Source of the DNA: Laetiporus sulphureus 93-53
Taxonomy: Eukaryota > Basidiomycota > Agaricomycetes > Polyporales > Laetiporaceae
Reading direction: 5' to 3'
Length of the DNA stretch: 64,000 nt
Assembly (NCBI RefSeq): GCF_001632365.1
Contig: NW_024468526.1
Span: 62,001-126,000, forward strand
The translations under genes and the position numbers were made by a program. Of the stretch, positions 23,010 through 35,430 are shown one piece after another. Below the pieces are notes generated by a model, which saw only the letters and a program-made list of their open reading frames with translations, was not told the DNA's origin and made no database searches. Positions within the stretch are counted from its first letter, which is position 1, and each line of letters opens with the position of its first letter.

Positions 23010-23659
23010 GTGCGGCGACAACGAGCGAGGCGTGTGCTGTAGTGCAGCGTCGACCAGCAGCGAGTGGATTGTTGTAGGTAGAGTGAGAGTGTATAGTCGG
23101 CGTCGGCAGGTGGGCACGCTAAGACGAATGGCGAGGAGGAGGAGTCGGTTGCCTGGCTCGACGACGAGGCCACATTTGTCGTTGCTCTCAGAGCCTCCGT
23201 CCTCGCAATCCTATCCGCTTTTCCCTTATCCGACCCCTTATCCGACCTTTATCCGTTACAATTCAGACCATTAATGTCCATGTTTGGCTAAACACATCGT
23301 TACATTTAGCATAGACGCCCAGTTGCCACATAAATTCAGCCGTCGCATGCGGCCAACATCCGAGCGCTGAAGTTGTCAATGGGCCTCGGTTCACAGCCAT
23401 AGTACACAAGCGTAGTCGTCCAGCGACAGCAATAACGAGTCGGATGGCAGAATCGCCAAGTCCTGGTGACATCTACCCGCTTGTGTTCAATAACTACATC
23501 CTGCTATGAGTTCGTTATAACCACCGTTGCAGCCGTTGTCAACTTTGAAAGAGTTTAATACATTTATTCTACTCACGTATACGCCAAACCAACACGCTCA
23601 TTGTCTGTCTCAAAGATATGAAATAATGAGCCACCTATCAGACGCCGCCATCTGTACGA

Positions 23660-24700
23660 ACAGCCATGCCGCACTGACTTACCGTGTAGTGCCTCTCCAT
23701 GAACTTTAGCTCAATAATAACGTTCAGTCCCTCGCCACTGGGCGAGCCGGTCGGATCAATGCACTTTTCCCCACCTCACGCGAGACTGGTCGCGCGGGAG
23801 CAGCTTGCCTCGGCGTCGAGCTTTAACGTCGTCCCGCCGATCTCAAAGTTGAAGTCCTTCGCGCTCGCGACGGACGAGTAGGTAGGGACAATCGGTCAGG
23901 ACCATGTGCTGCCATAATAAAGCGCCAGGATCGCGTCCTGGTAGCAGGCGGTGTAGAAGCCATCGACGAACAGATTCACACACAATGTTCGTTGTCAGGA
24001 AGAACTGTTAAAGGAATGACATCGGGACGTACATGTTGCACTCGTGTCGATGATGCCTGCGTTTGAGTACGGGATGACCAATGTAGCACGCGCGATGTTG
24101 ATGCCCTAAACTAGTGCCAACCTTGACGGGTGCCTTGTCATGACGGAAGTATATATGTGACCCCTGAAGTGATCTGGGAGAGAACTCAGCACGCTTGCAG
24201 TCAGCACTGAATATATGCAACATACCAGAGACAGACCAATGCAACTAAACGTCAACACTCCATCTGTCCGCAGCACGAGATAACCAGCTCCAGCCTCCGC
24301 AATCCTAGATGCACACACATTCTTACTGCTGTCGCGGTTCGCCGGCGCGCACGGCCGTGCGCCCTGGATCTGCTCCAAGACGAGTCTTCTTGTATGCATT
24401 GTTCATCACCATCGAAACCTCCGCGTAAACAGACCGAGGTAGAGTGTACCAAGCATAAGTCCAGAGGCGACACCGAAAATCCCATCTACACCTCTACCAT
24501 GATTCCATCACCGTTGAGATCGCCATGAACTTCTCATTCAAAGTCAACGCACTCGAGCGCGTCACCGATAGACTGGTTCTTGATAACGAATCCTGAGGCG
24601 ATCGCGACTTCATCAAGATCTACAGGAGGCCGTGCCGTCCGTGACGTTCACTTCACGTCCAATGGGGACTGCGGATACAACGGTTCTTCTGAGTCCTACA
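23660..24700 (-). pseudogene. Degenerate A1 aspartic protease (polyporopepsin type)
   Basis: Pieces of a secreted pepsin-like protease occur in the right order on the minus strand but in different frames and with stops between them. They are VAIASGFVIKNQSIG (about 24540-24600), GIFGVASGLMLGTLYLG (about 24430-24480), DGVLTFSCIG (about 24250), IPYSNAGIIDTSAT (about 24040-24075), SSVASAKDFNFEIGGTTLK (about 23830-23880) and GSPSGEGLNVIIELKFMER (about 23700-23745). The second catalytic DTG is DTS here. No intron pattern restores one frame. The first catalytic half may extend as far as about 24870 but is too decayed to place. The family normally digests extracellular protein. Confidence 0.7.
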
Positions 24701-25345
24701 CGATATTGAGACTCACGTATCGGCGACGGCGACGGCGACGAACGCTAAAAGCGACATGAACATGACACGTACCTACCGCAAGCAGTCTGCAAGCGAGCTC
24801 CGGAACCCCACTTCCTGGCAGAGGCACAATGGTCGTACGTAAGCCCGCCAATGGAATACCGGAGGATGGAAAAGCAACCAGCATACGATATCGCACCGCA
24901 TGGCCGGGGTCGTCCAGCCAAGGTAAGGCGACCGTGAGGAAAATGACTATGGCGGAGAAGCAGGGATGAATGTGCTACCTCCAACGGGAAGTCTCACGTA
25001 TGTTGGCCGGGAACAGCCATTTCAGCAGCCATGTGTGCTGAACCTGTCGTACACAGCACAATAGAGGATCGATTAAAACAATTCGGAGCCTGCGGGGGGC
25101 TTGAACTTGGATTGTCTTATCGACATCTGCCCACAGGAGGTAACTCGACGAGCACTTTGAGCCACTTCAGCACCCGGCGTTGCGAACAACGCTCGCGACC
25201 GTCAGGCGAGACATCATGAAGCGAGGGCTCTAACACCATCAGACAAGAAGGCATCGAGAAAGGGAACAAGTATCGCGGTGTCTTGGCAATGCAGAGCACT
25301 AATCGGAACCGACTTTAGCAGCGAAGTAGATCGGCCTTCAACAAG
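24701..25345. other. Decayed sequence, no gene
   Basis: This may include the badly decayed N-terminal part of the protease pseudogene up to about 24870. The remainder shows no gene. It ends where the terminal inverted repeat of the transposon-like element begins. Confidence 0.4.
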
Positions 25346-25977
25346 CACCGCAGACATGAAGCAATTTGCGCATGTGGCAAATGCTTAGCAAATGTCGACA
25401 GGNNNNNNNNNNNNNNNNNNNNNNNNNNNNNNNNNNNNNNNNNNNNNNNNNNNNNNNNNNNNNNNNNNNNNNNNNNNNNNNNNNNNNNNNNNNNNNNNNN
25501 NNNNNNNNNNNNNNNNNNNNNNNNNNNNNNNNNNNNNNNNNNNNNNNNNNNNNNNNNNNNNNNNNNNNNNNNNNNNNNNNNNNNNNNNNNNNNNNNNNNN
25601 NNNNNNNNNNNNNNNNNNNNNGGTGAATGACTTTCATTCTAGTAATCTTGGCTAGAATGACTTCAGTAAGGAAGTAGAATGTAGGCATAATCACACCTTC
25701 ATCTGCTACTGGATATTTTATACATGTCATAGTTTGAAATTCAAAAATGTATGATTACATTCAACAGCACTCAAATTCTAAATGTATTTGGTGAGTATGA
25801 AAATGGTGTCATTTCTTAAATATATGATATTAAATTTCTGCCTCCAACATATTATATGCAAATACTTAATACGGAATGTGGGAAGGAACCGTAGCAAATT
25901 GAGATCACAAAGGCAAAAAACCTGTCGACATTTGCTAAGCATTTGCCACATGCGCAAATCGCTTCATGTCTGCGGTG
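25346..25977. mobile_element. MITE-like element with 57-bp terminal inverted repeats
   Basis: The sequence starting CACCGCAGACATGAAGC at 25346 recurs in reverse complement ending at 25977. The two 57-bp ends (25346-25402 and 25921-25977) match with a single difference that I can see. The interior is markedly A/T-rich compared with both sides and has no coding potential where it is known. The element is flanked by AAG on both sides, which fits a 3-bp target-site duplication. Short length, long inverted ends and no transposase suggest a non-autonomous DNA transposon; CAC termini with a 3-bp duplication would fit the CACTA (CMC) superfamily, which is inference. The left end abuts an assembly gap, so the true length is uncertain. 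Confidence 0.65.
25403..25621. other. Assembly gap (219 N)
   Basis: This is a run of N lying directly inside the left terminal inverted repeat of the MITE-like element. The repeated ends probably caused the gap. Confidence 0.99.
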
Positions 25978-26246
25978 AAGGGAAAGACAATCCACGGTTC
26001 AGCAGCAGACGCCCATTATGTTGCCCGGCGTCTAAGAGCACGTGATGAACTCCCACTGAAACCACGACAAAGCGTTCGACGCGACTCAGTTCGACTACAA
26101 GAAGTGACTTGCTCTGCTTTCGCGCCACCGTTTACTGTACAAGTGATTATGCAAAGGAATTTATCTGTATAAATGCTCCCCGCTTACAAGATTACGACTG
26201 CTGTGGCAGCTGGACAAGCGCCCTTCTCTCAGCAAACCGCTTGTTC

Positions 26247-27745
26247 ATGCCGTCACTCTTTCGAGCGAACATTTTCCTACCCATCTCTCGAAACCGACCA
26301 CTGCATCCGCGGGTGTGCACAATGTCCACGACCACGCAAATGCGGCGCCGATATCACTATCCTCGACTCGATGATATTGAGGACCTTGAGAAATACCGAC
26401 CTGGTGGATTTCATCCAGTGACTATCGGGCAAGTCTTCGCTGGAGGGCGATATAAAGCCTTGCACAAACTTGGATTTGGCGGCTCTTCCACGGTCTGGCT
26501 TGCTCGGGATCAGCACTCGCAAGAGCAACCGCAACGCTCGGGGAGGCTTGTAGCCCTAAAAATCTTAAGTGCAGAGCAGTCGTCCAATCCCACAAAGGAG
26601 TTCCCAGAATTGTACATCTCCCAGGAGCTCGATGCATTCTCCCGTGCTCATGGTCATGTAGGGAGAGAGAACATACAGTTTATTCAGGACCATTTTATGG
26701 AGAAAGGCCCAAATGGGGTCCACCGATGTCTGGTTTCTCAGTTCGCTGGACCAAGCATTCTTTCGATGGCTGAATGTCCCGGACGAGTATCGGGAAGCCG
26801 GCGACTCCGGGGTGATTTGGCGAGGAAAGTGGCAAAACAAGTGGCCACAGCAGTAGAATGCATGCATTCTGCAGGGATTGTTCATGGAGGTTCGTCTTTG
26901 GCGAGATGCCTTATCTGTGCAGATGATTTGGTTCCGTGTTCACCGTTGCTTTTAATCCTTGCCTAGATCTTACATCATCCAACATTCTCTTCAAATTGTC
27001 TAGCGAAGTTGACAAGTGGACAGATGATGACGTGTACGATGCACTTGGTACACCCGAGATGGAAGAAGTAGCTACCCGTGATGGTTCACCACCAGGCCCT
27101 TGTGCGCCCTCGCAAGTAGTTGCCCCTATCGACGTTTCGCGCCTTTCTTCATCGTCGCTACTCCAAGAGAACATTCTCGTCACCGATTTCGGTCAATCCT
27201 TTTTCATTAAATCCCCACCAACGGGCTATGAACCGGCCACGCCACTACATTATCTATCCCCAGAAGCATATTTCGAATCGAAGATGAGCTTTGCTTCAGA
27301 CATTTGGGCCTTGGCGTGCATGATCTTCGAGATTCGGGCTGGATCCCCGCTCTTTGATCCCTTCCTCAGCAGCGCCACTCAAATCCTAAAGCAAATAGTG
27401 GAAACGTTAGACAAGTTTCCAGAACCGTGGTGGAGTTTGTGGGAAGCCCGGCACATATTTTTTGACGAGACGGGTGTACCGAAATCGCAGGAGGTGCAGA
27501 TTGACGAAGGCGTGATGATCCCTGCAGAAAAGAGCTCTCTTCGTCAAAAGTTGCATGAGATTGGAGAGCAGGACGACGCTCCGGACGTATACGAAGGGAG
27601 AATGATTGAGAATGTGGGAACGCAGCTCGAGGAAGTAGAGATTGAACTCTTGGAAGGTCTGTTGGAGAAGATGCTGAGATATCGCCCGGAGGATAGGATC
27701 ACTATGACGGAAGTGGTGGAACATCCTTGGTTCGCGTACAAGTGA
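26247..27745 (+). CDS. SRPK-like serine/threonine protein kinase
   Basis: Two exons (26247-26889, 26967-27745) join to 473 residues; a second ATG at 26322 would give 448. The N-terminus resembles fungal SRPK-type kinases, with a short basic leader and then YRPGGFHPVTIGQVF before the kinase core. The glycine loop is LGFGGSSTVWLA, the ATP lysine is in VALKIL, the catalytic loop is HGDLTSSN (spanning the intron), the metal motif is DFG in VTDFGQSFF, and SPE replaces the usual APE. SDIWALACMIFEI and ERYRPEDR-like RYRPEDRITMTEVVEHPWF complete the C-lobe. SR-protein kinases phosphorylate splicing factors, but expanded fungal copies have no assigned role. A TATA-like tgtataaat lies near 26168. Fragments of this gene recur at 38930-39092 and 45515-45625. 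Confidence 0.85.
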
Positions 27746-30700
27746 TTACTTGCGATGTGACGCGGAGAACTATCATGACTGACTAGTACAGTCTGTACTG
27801 GTTTCAGGGATGGTCGGATGATCATCATTCTTGCAACGAATTGATTCTTTAGCGCTGACCGATGAGGTATATGACGCGTGCCAAACAAAGTCTACATACA
27901 AAATTGCGCGTGTCCCAGTAGGTCCCAGTCAAATCTCAAGCCTGAGGCCTCAGAACCCGACATGGTAAAAGATCCTGCTTGCCTTTACAATTGCTAGCAA
28001 GACAGTCAAGGGCGTACTGGTGGTGTAGGATGGGCCAATGAATGCGCCGTGTGTCGTGAAGCGCGGCAGCGCATCTCACATTATTGTCCGTCATCATATC
28101 TTCTCTTGAGAGGTGGTGCATTGATGGACTGTCCAGAATCAAAGTTGGTCCCGGTGCGCACCTTGCGTTTGGAGCGGGCCACGGCGGTGTGCGCACTATG
28201 ACAAGCCTGCTCGAGCTAGAGAGGTCGCGATCATATTTGCTGCAACGAAGACGCTATCTTGCTGAGAATCTAGGTTAGCACTGGATGTTTTTTGCGTTTC
28301 TGCCTGTCAGCACTTCCCGTAGGAAGGAGGATAAGTCCACGAAACAGTCCTCTACGCGGCGAGCATAGTCACTTAAAAGGCCTTCGTGGCCCAGCGCCTA
28401 CACATAAATGCATCCACTCGGACCCGCGCGGACGTGGTCATACCTGTGGCCAGTAGGCTGCAAGTCCGTCTGACGATTATGATGCACAGTCAGCTCGCAA
28501 AGCTCTCGATGAAGGTGCGGCGCGTGCGGATGCCCTGCACGATGTTCTTGAGCGCTCCATCCCATCGACGAGTTCAGAGAGTGCAGTCTCGATCATTGAA
28601 TATTGAGTAGAGGAACTGGCGGGATACACATGGCTGCAAGGTAAGAGCAACACATAGGATGTCAATGTGCATGAGAGCTACTTGTCGAATGCACCCAGGT
28701 AAAAACATTAAAAACCACAGCACCTAGGATTCCCGTGTGGTCCCCCACCATGGTACTAACTGGGCGGCACTCTGGTTAACTGCGCAGATCGGACGGGATG
28801 CGGTGCTTTCAGAGTCCTATGGCCGTGGATGAGAATGCATATGCTGGATTACCTATATACCGATGCGTATGGTGCCGTGCAATCATACTCACTGTGGAGG
28901 ATATGGCGAATGAAAATTATGGTCGATGCGAGCGCACCTGCGAGAGGCATCTAGCAGCTTTTTTCAGCTGCTCGAGTAGAGGTCAAGTCTGGCCTGCAAA
29001 ATACAACATCGGAGGGCGGGCGATCATATCGACACAAAGCACAACAGGTCCAACGTACTGCTCGCAGAAGCCGTATCTTGATCGCTGATATTAAACGAAA
29101 GCTGAGGTTGTCATCTGACAAATTCTTCAAGCTGGGATAGAGTGCGCAGAGACTCGGAGAGCAAATGAGATCCCAGGCGTTATGAACCGGTATTCACTGC
29201 TGACGTCTGAAGCTCAAGATCCGTAGAATCCGCGGGCACTGAGCGTGGACGAAACCGATGCGTTTGCAGAGCGGTGCGCAGCCTATGACTGAACCCATGA
29301 TGATGCCAAAGTGCTTACTTGCACGACGTGTACTGCAGCGCCCTTTGCGACATATGCATTTGATGGGCCAGACCAAGATGCGAGCCGAGGTAACATACGT
29401 AAGTAACCCGTGTGGCCATATAAGCGAACGGCGAGAGCTGGACTCGAAAAAAGGAACGGAAGTGGCCGGAGTGAGCATCACACAGGGGAACGGAGGAGAG
29501 CTCGGCATGTTCCTCCTGATGAGAAGCCCATCACATCGCCGACCGGAGTGAAGGAGGCCAATAACAAACGATCAGATCGTGCGTATGAAGACATCGGGGC
29601 CTGCGATCTCGCAAAGCATAACGTCACGGGTAGATTCTGGGGTTGGAGTTGCAAGGCGCCAGGTCGGGTCAGGTCCGTCTTACGTCCGCCAGTCCATACA
29701 GCGGCATCCGTCCAGGTACCAGCCGCCATCCCTACGCGAGCGGATACGCGAGATGCTTCGAACTGCAAGAGAGAATCCGCATTTCCTCGCCAGCACCAGG
29801 ATCCAGACCTACTATCGCGCGAGGACGAGTAATGCGCCAAGCGGTATCGTGTCGACATGCGAATGACGTGAAACACGAGTAATGCATCACAGATACGCCC
29901 GTCCAGCACACGCGCTGGGAAGTGGCATCATCGAATTGAAATGGATACAGAAGCACGCACCGAATATGCAAATGCGAACGCTCACATCGAAACGTCAGGG
30001 TGGCAACGTCAATCAAAGCGGCAGACCTGCCAAATGACGATGATCAGGTAGATCCTCTAGCGACAGTGGCCTCCGGAAAGTTCACAAGCGTGCACATATG
30101 CTGACGACCTGGGTTTGGCAGGTGAGTCCTCTATCGAGCATGACGGCCTGAGAAAACGCCACAGTGGATCTATTTTTGAACGCATCAGGACCGTCTTGCA
30201 CACAATCTGTCATCCTTTTTGAAGCATTCCACACACACGCACGTCAACCCACCAGAATACATAGCCATTTCAGCACGCCAGTCGCCAGAAGCACAAAACC
30301 GCATCGCAGGCCAGAAGGCCCTTGTTATCTGAGACAGCAGCAGATATCGCAGCCCCGGATGATCGACTTGCCGTTCCAGCGAGATGCACGGACAGTCAGG
30401 CGAGCACAGCGCACGCAAGCGAGTGGACGAACTAACACGACTCGGGCAAAGCGCCCGCCAGCCTGTAGGTAATATAACGGGACGGGTGCACTCACTCTTC
30501 CGATCCCGCCAGATCGCATCTCGCGCTCGTCCACTTGCTTGATCAACAGACGCCTCCCCTCGGACCGGCTGGGCTGCAAGGCTTGCAATGAGACACGCGC
30601 TGAACGCAGACACGACAAAGCAGGCTCTCGTACAAACAGCGACCATCAATCCATCCTCGCACCGCCAGTTGAAGTCAGACTCGAGCAAGACCCGTCCCAG

Positions 30701-32850
30701 ACAAAAGTCACACCATTCATATCAAACCCCGGAGGCATCAACGAGGCACAATTGCCGGAGGACAGCGTCAATCGCCGTCATCCGCGCTGGGCCGCGGAGG
30801 CGTAAGCCACCATCCCGAGATGGCTTGTTCCCCGGTCAGATGAAGAAGGTGGGTTTCCCCGCAAGTTAGCAACGTACGTACGGCATGATGTGAAAATGAA
30901 AATGGTACGAGATTAGGGTGACGGCGAGCAAAGAGATACCAAGGAGATGGCCAGGCGATGCATGCGCGAGGTCCGGGCGGAGATGAGCTAAGTTGTAGTC
31001 AGGAGACGATGCGCAAGTCTAACTCTAACTCGTCAACGGGGCACGCCTCTTGCGCGTGCGCATTCGCACATCAGGTCTGCAGAAACAGCAAGGAGCCAAG
31101 GTTGCATCTATCCGTCGCGATGGCGTTCTGGTATCTGGTTCCCGCTGCCACGCGTGAGAGGTCGAGACCGGCCACCGCTGGAAGACAACTTCGTGCGTCG
31201 AGGTGCGGCGATTAACCCATCCACGTATGGCGAAAACAGTACCACATCCCCTAGGAAGCAAGCATTCTCTCAGCCAGCCAAGTCGATGGATCCAACCGAC
31301 ATGATGCCAAGCAGTCGTTCCAAAAACCACATTAACATTCCCATCTTCCACAAACGGCTTTCCAAGCACCCAAGCCACCTTCATCTCCCAACTCATCCCC
31401 AGCGGACCAACGTGCGAAGCACCGACTAGCTGACAAACCCCCACGTTCACTCCGACTCGTCACGAGCATGTGAATCACCGCAGACAGTCAGCTGGCCGTA
31501 ATAATAGGCTCCGGAGATCGTGGCACGCGGAAGACGAAGACGCGAAGGCGGAATCGGGCCACCACCTGATGCCTTGACGTGAGTGGCTATCAATAGTAAA
31601 TATCTGATTTGCGCCATCCCATCCCAGCGCGGACGTTTATCAGCGCGAAGAGAGTTCTGAAGGAGGGGTGGGGGTGGCATAAAGTAGTCTTGAGACGAGG
31701 ATCCGTTCATCGTGTAAGCAGAGGCTCCATAGAGACTCATCGTGCGCAGTCGCCAAGGGTGCTCAAGTCGCAAATTGGACGCACCAAAATCGTCAACAAG
31801 CCACACCTGCTTAGCGAACAACAGAAGCACGGTGTTTCCCTCCGCCGCCGCCACGGACCTCGGCCTCGAGGCGTTTCTTCGCCGTTCAACGTTCAATATC
31901 AAAGCCCATCACGAATTCGAACAAACGACGACAATCCAATCGCGAAACCACCCCATCCGTCATCGACCCCCTCCCGTCATCCATCAACACGCCTTGATTC
32001 AGACTGATGGCAATCAGCGGACTAGGCGGATTTCAAACCCCAAGAATCTTGGTTGCACGCGCGGTGATCCAAGTCGACATTTGCTGTGTCGCAGCCCAGC
32101 GTACCAGTGAACAGGACTAGCGATGGTGAAACAAACCAGCCTCGGAGAGCGAAGTTGTCGACACTATTCAAGACCATAGCGCCTAACTAGACAGGAACCG
32201 AGCAAGTCAAGCCACCGAGGACACCATGATGGTGCAGGACCACACTAGCATAATGAGACGCGGACCAGAAATACAGAACCAAGAGAGAGATAGGCACGGA
32301 CCATGCGTGAGTGTTTCAATGGGGCGCTTCTTCTCGCGGTCCTGAAAAAGCGATCAAAGACGTCAGCGCCATGAAATCGCGAGAGAGACGCGCATTGGAA
32401 AGCGCGGTATTGACGTCGCGAGGTGGCGCTCTCCGTGTCAGATAGGCGGTGTGCGCACATGTTTCGTGTCCAAGAGTTATGCCCGGCAGACCTTGCAGAG
32501 TCAACAGCACTTGCGCGTCGAGGCCACACACGTCAAGGATGGAAGAGAAATCCAGAAGGACTCAACGCCCCTGCCCAATATCCGCCTTCATCGCTGCCTG
32601 CTCAGTTCTGGCCGCGGGACGTGGCGCATCGCACGAACAGCATCGTCAAAGCACCAAGTCCGACGAGCCCAAATGAGCGCGGCAGCGGAACGAGCAGAGA
32701 CTAGAGTAACAGAGCACGCACGAGCCCTTAGAACGTCGAAATCCGCTCTCCCGAATCGTGTTCGTCCAACTGCAACGTGCGCTGTCAAAGCAAGTATCCG
32801 ACGGTAGACGGAAGCTCGCCGTCTCGATATTGATATGCGAACTGAATGCA
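27650..32850 (+). repeat. Left arm of large inverted repeat
   Basis: Reading this segment forward matches 40207-45625 read in reverse complement over about 5.2 kb. It starts within the last 96 bp of the SRPK-like kinase gene and ends near 32850 beside a shared gacggcgagcttccgtctac segment (in reverse complement). Landmarks that pair are 27700/45550 (kinase 3' end), 28800/44260, 29500/43540, 31880/41100 and 32330/40740. In a stretch of roughly 250 aligned bases (29650-29900) I count about a dozen differences, mostly transitions. No intact gene or transposase is recognisable in it. One open frame (minus, 31447-31902) is partly conserved in the other arm. Confidence 0.9.
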
Positions 32851-35430
32851 CGCTCCAACTGCGCAGGTCACGAGCGGATAAGTAATAAGATCCGCACGAA
32901 GCAAGACGCAAGACCCTGTCGTCGCAAGCAAGCTGAAACCCCGGCCGCCTACATACCAACCAAAGACGCCCATATCATCTGCACATCTGCACATCTGCAC
33001 GAAAGCAAGCTCCGCGACGCCGTCTTCAGGTCCCAAGGCTCAAGTCCTTTGTCCTGCCGCAGTTCGGACTTGAGCGTACACACCGTACACGTAGATCCGC
33101 GCAACGCACAGAACGGGTTAGCAAAGCTGAGAAACCTCGGAGCCAACCCCCGGGTCAAGAGTGCGAACGTGAAGTTGTGTCCCTTCCTCCGGGAATCACA
33201 ATCAGAGATGGAAATCAGCGAGATCATGCTGAATCGAGCTAAAAGTCCAAGTCCGAAGCTATCGAAGCAGAGAATGTACATGTGCCAGCCAGCCAGAAGG
33301 ACAGACGGGAAACGGGAACCACCGAACGAGCGCCGGCATCGTCGGACGAAGAGTGAGAGCTAGCTTCTACGGTGTAGAAGTCTAGTCCACGATGCAGGTT
33401 TGCACAACGATAGTCAGTCAGCGCAGCTAATCAGGTGCAACGCGCTCCAAATTGCCGTCCGATCTTCGAGCGTCGAGTTTGGGCCAGCAAGTCCAGTCCT
33501 CAGAGAATGAACATGATTTCGGGTCGTTGCTGATTCCAATTCCGACGCGAGACGCATTCCAAGAGCAATGAATTGCGGCCTACGCACACGACAAGGCGCA
33601 TAGACTCGTCTTGTCGGCGGCCTGTCCCACCACACCGTTTCATGATCTCCTTCATGAAGCAGATGAAGCAGGCACGAGAGACGTCGATGAAACCTCGGGG
33701 CCCACAGACGCCCATAGAACTCTGCATATCAAACGCAAAGTGCCTGAGCGAAGATCCGCGCATTCGTAGGAGGAGCCGGCGGCACAAGAGAAGCGCCCGA
33801 GACTTGTTTCTGGTCGATATATGGCACATGCGCGAGTCGAAATGAAGAGCTGTAACAGCACCAAGAGCACTTGGGAGCGGGAACGCGGATCAGGCCGCGA
33901 TTCTATTAATGACCAGGAGCACAGGAGCACACAAGAAGTGTTCGCCGAGCAGACCATCTTGGAGGAGTGAAGAGCGGATGTGAAGAGCGTCGGACCTTGC
34001 ACTGAGCAAATGCACCTTGTCAGCAGCCCAAACTCTCGCTGGTCATATAACAAACTCTACGCACGGGCATTCCGTCATCGATGTCGCGCATCTCGCTTGC
34101 CTTTTGATCAGATACGCCCTCGCCGCCGCCTCTTGGACGGGCGGGGCCTGCCATTCCGAGCAAAGAGGGCAGATTCTCGCCATGAGGCAGCTCGCGCGGG
34201 ATCATAGCCCGATCCGCGGCGCATGGTACCGGCTACTTGTGGGACGGGACTCGGGAGGGGAGGAGGCCGATGACGGAGGTAACCCGAGGAGGGGGTTGGA
34301 TGTGAGCCATTTCAAGTGGGCTCCGCTGGCCGAGACGTTGGCGGTCGCTGCGCGCGGGCGTTGTGGGGCGCGAGTGTAGGCGGTGCGCTGGGAGGGTGCC
34401 ACGGGAGGGTGTGTGCGTTGTCGAGTTGGCTTTGGGCTGGGCGAGAGCGCGGACGCCGGGATGTAGTAATAGTAGTTTGATGATCCTGAGAGAGCAGCCA
34501 TAGGAGTGCAAATGGAATGCTTGGTGGGGAATGGGATTGGAGGAGCTCAGCCACCAAGGTGTGGCACAGAAATATGGGCGTCGGATGTCTGCGACGGGAG
34601 CAAGGCGGGAGGGAGGTCGAGAAGAGGCGAGGAAGGGCGAGAGGCGCCCTCGGAGTCGGACATTGCATTGATCGTGGTCCGACGAACGCTGCTTCTCCCA
34701 TTGGCTGGGCACTGCACAGATGGGAAGCACGTCTCCCATTGCAGTGCGTGCATTAATGATACGATTCGCAGGCGTTCCGCATGAGTGCCACACCGAGCGC
34801 AGTGGCGTCAAAGAAGAGCACAGACCGGACGGGGGACCGGCGGAGCCCGGCCGATGCACCGACGCGCCGCTCGGCTCTGCACGCACACCACGCAGAAGCA
34901 AACACACCATGCCATCAGATCTCACTAGCCGTAACAAGCGAGCACAGCAGATAGACCATCCCTTCACACCTCCCGCCCGCGCAATGACAGCGACACCGAC
35001 GGGCGTCGATATTGCAATGCGTAGCACTTCGACCGAAGAGCGGCGGTGGCGGGAGGGACGGAGGGGGCGCCCGGGGGATGTCGGGAAAGAGGCCCCACTG
35101 AGGGAATCGGACGGTTACGTCAGCAGACGCTCTGCCAGAAAATCTGCGCGGACCTTCCGTATTTGAGCAAACAGGCCACTGCCCTTCCTTTGGTCTGCCC
35201 TTGCTCTGCTCGCACATCGATATATCTCCTCCTCTTCCTCTGCCCACCATGTTCATTCACCCCCGCTGCTAGCACCTCCCCCTCTCCCCCCCGTGCTCGT
35301 GCTCGAGCTCGCTGCCCAGCACGTCCGCGGACCAGTCCACCCCTGACCTCGCTCTCCCTCGCACTCCCCCATCCCCCATCACCCATCACCCCGTCGTCCC
35401 CATCTCTCCCTCGCCAGCAGCCTAGCCACG
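32851..35430. other. Spacer sequence left of the conserved protein gene
   Basis: This is unique, GC-rich sequence inside the inverted repeat. Open frames on both strands look like chance frames of GC-rich DNA. A short tandem string (tctgcaca) occurs at 32978-33000. The last 300 bp before 35431 are pyrimidine-rich and probably the promoter and leader of the next gene. Confidence 0.4.

Noticed and set aside
29194..29909. Arm sequences as a coding transposon
   Set aside because: No integrase, reverse transcriptase, transposase or terminal repeats at the arm ends; frames differ between arms.
34233..35027. 264-residue minus-strand open frame in the spacer
   Set aside because: Composition follows GC-rich background with no domain; it overlaps the probable promoter of the gene at 35431.
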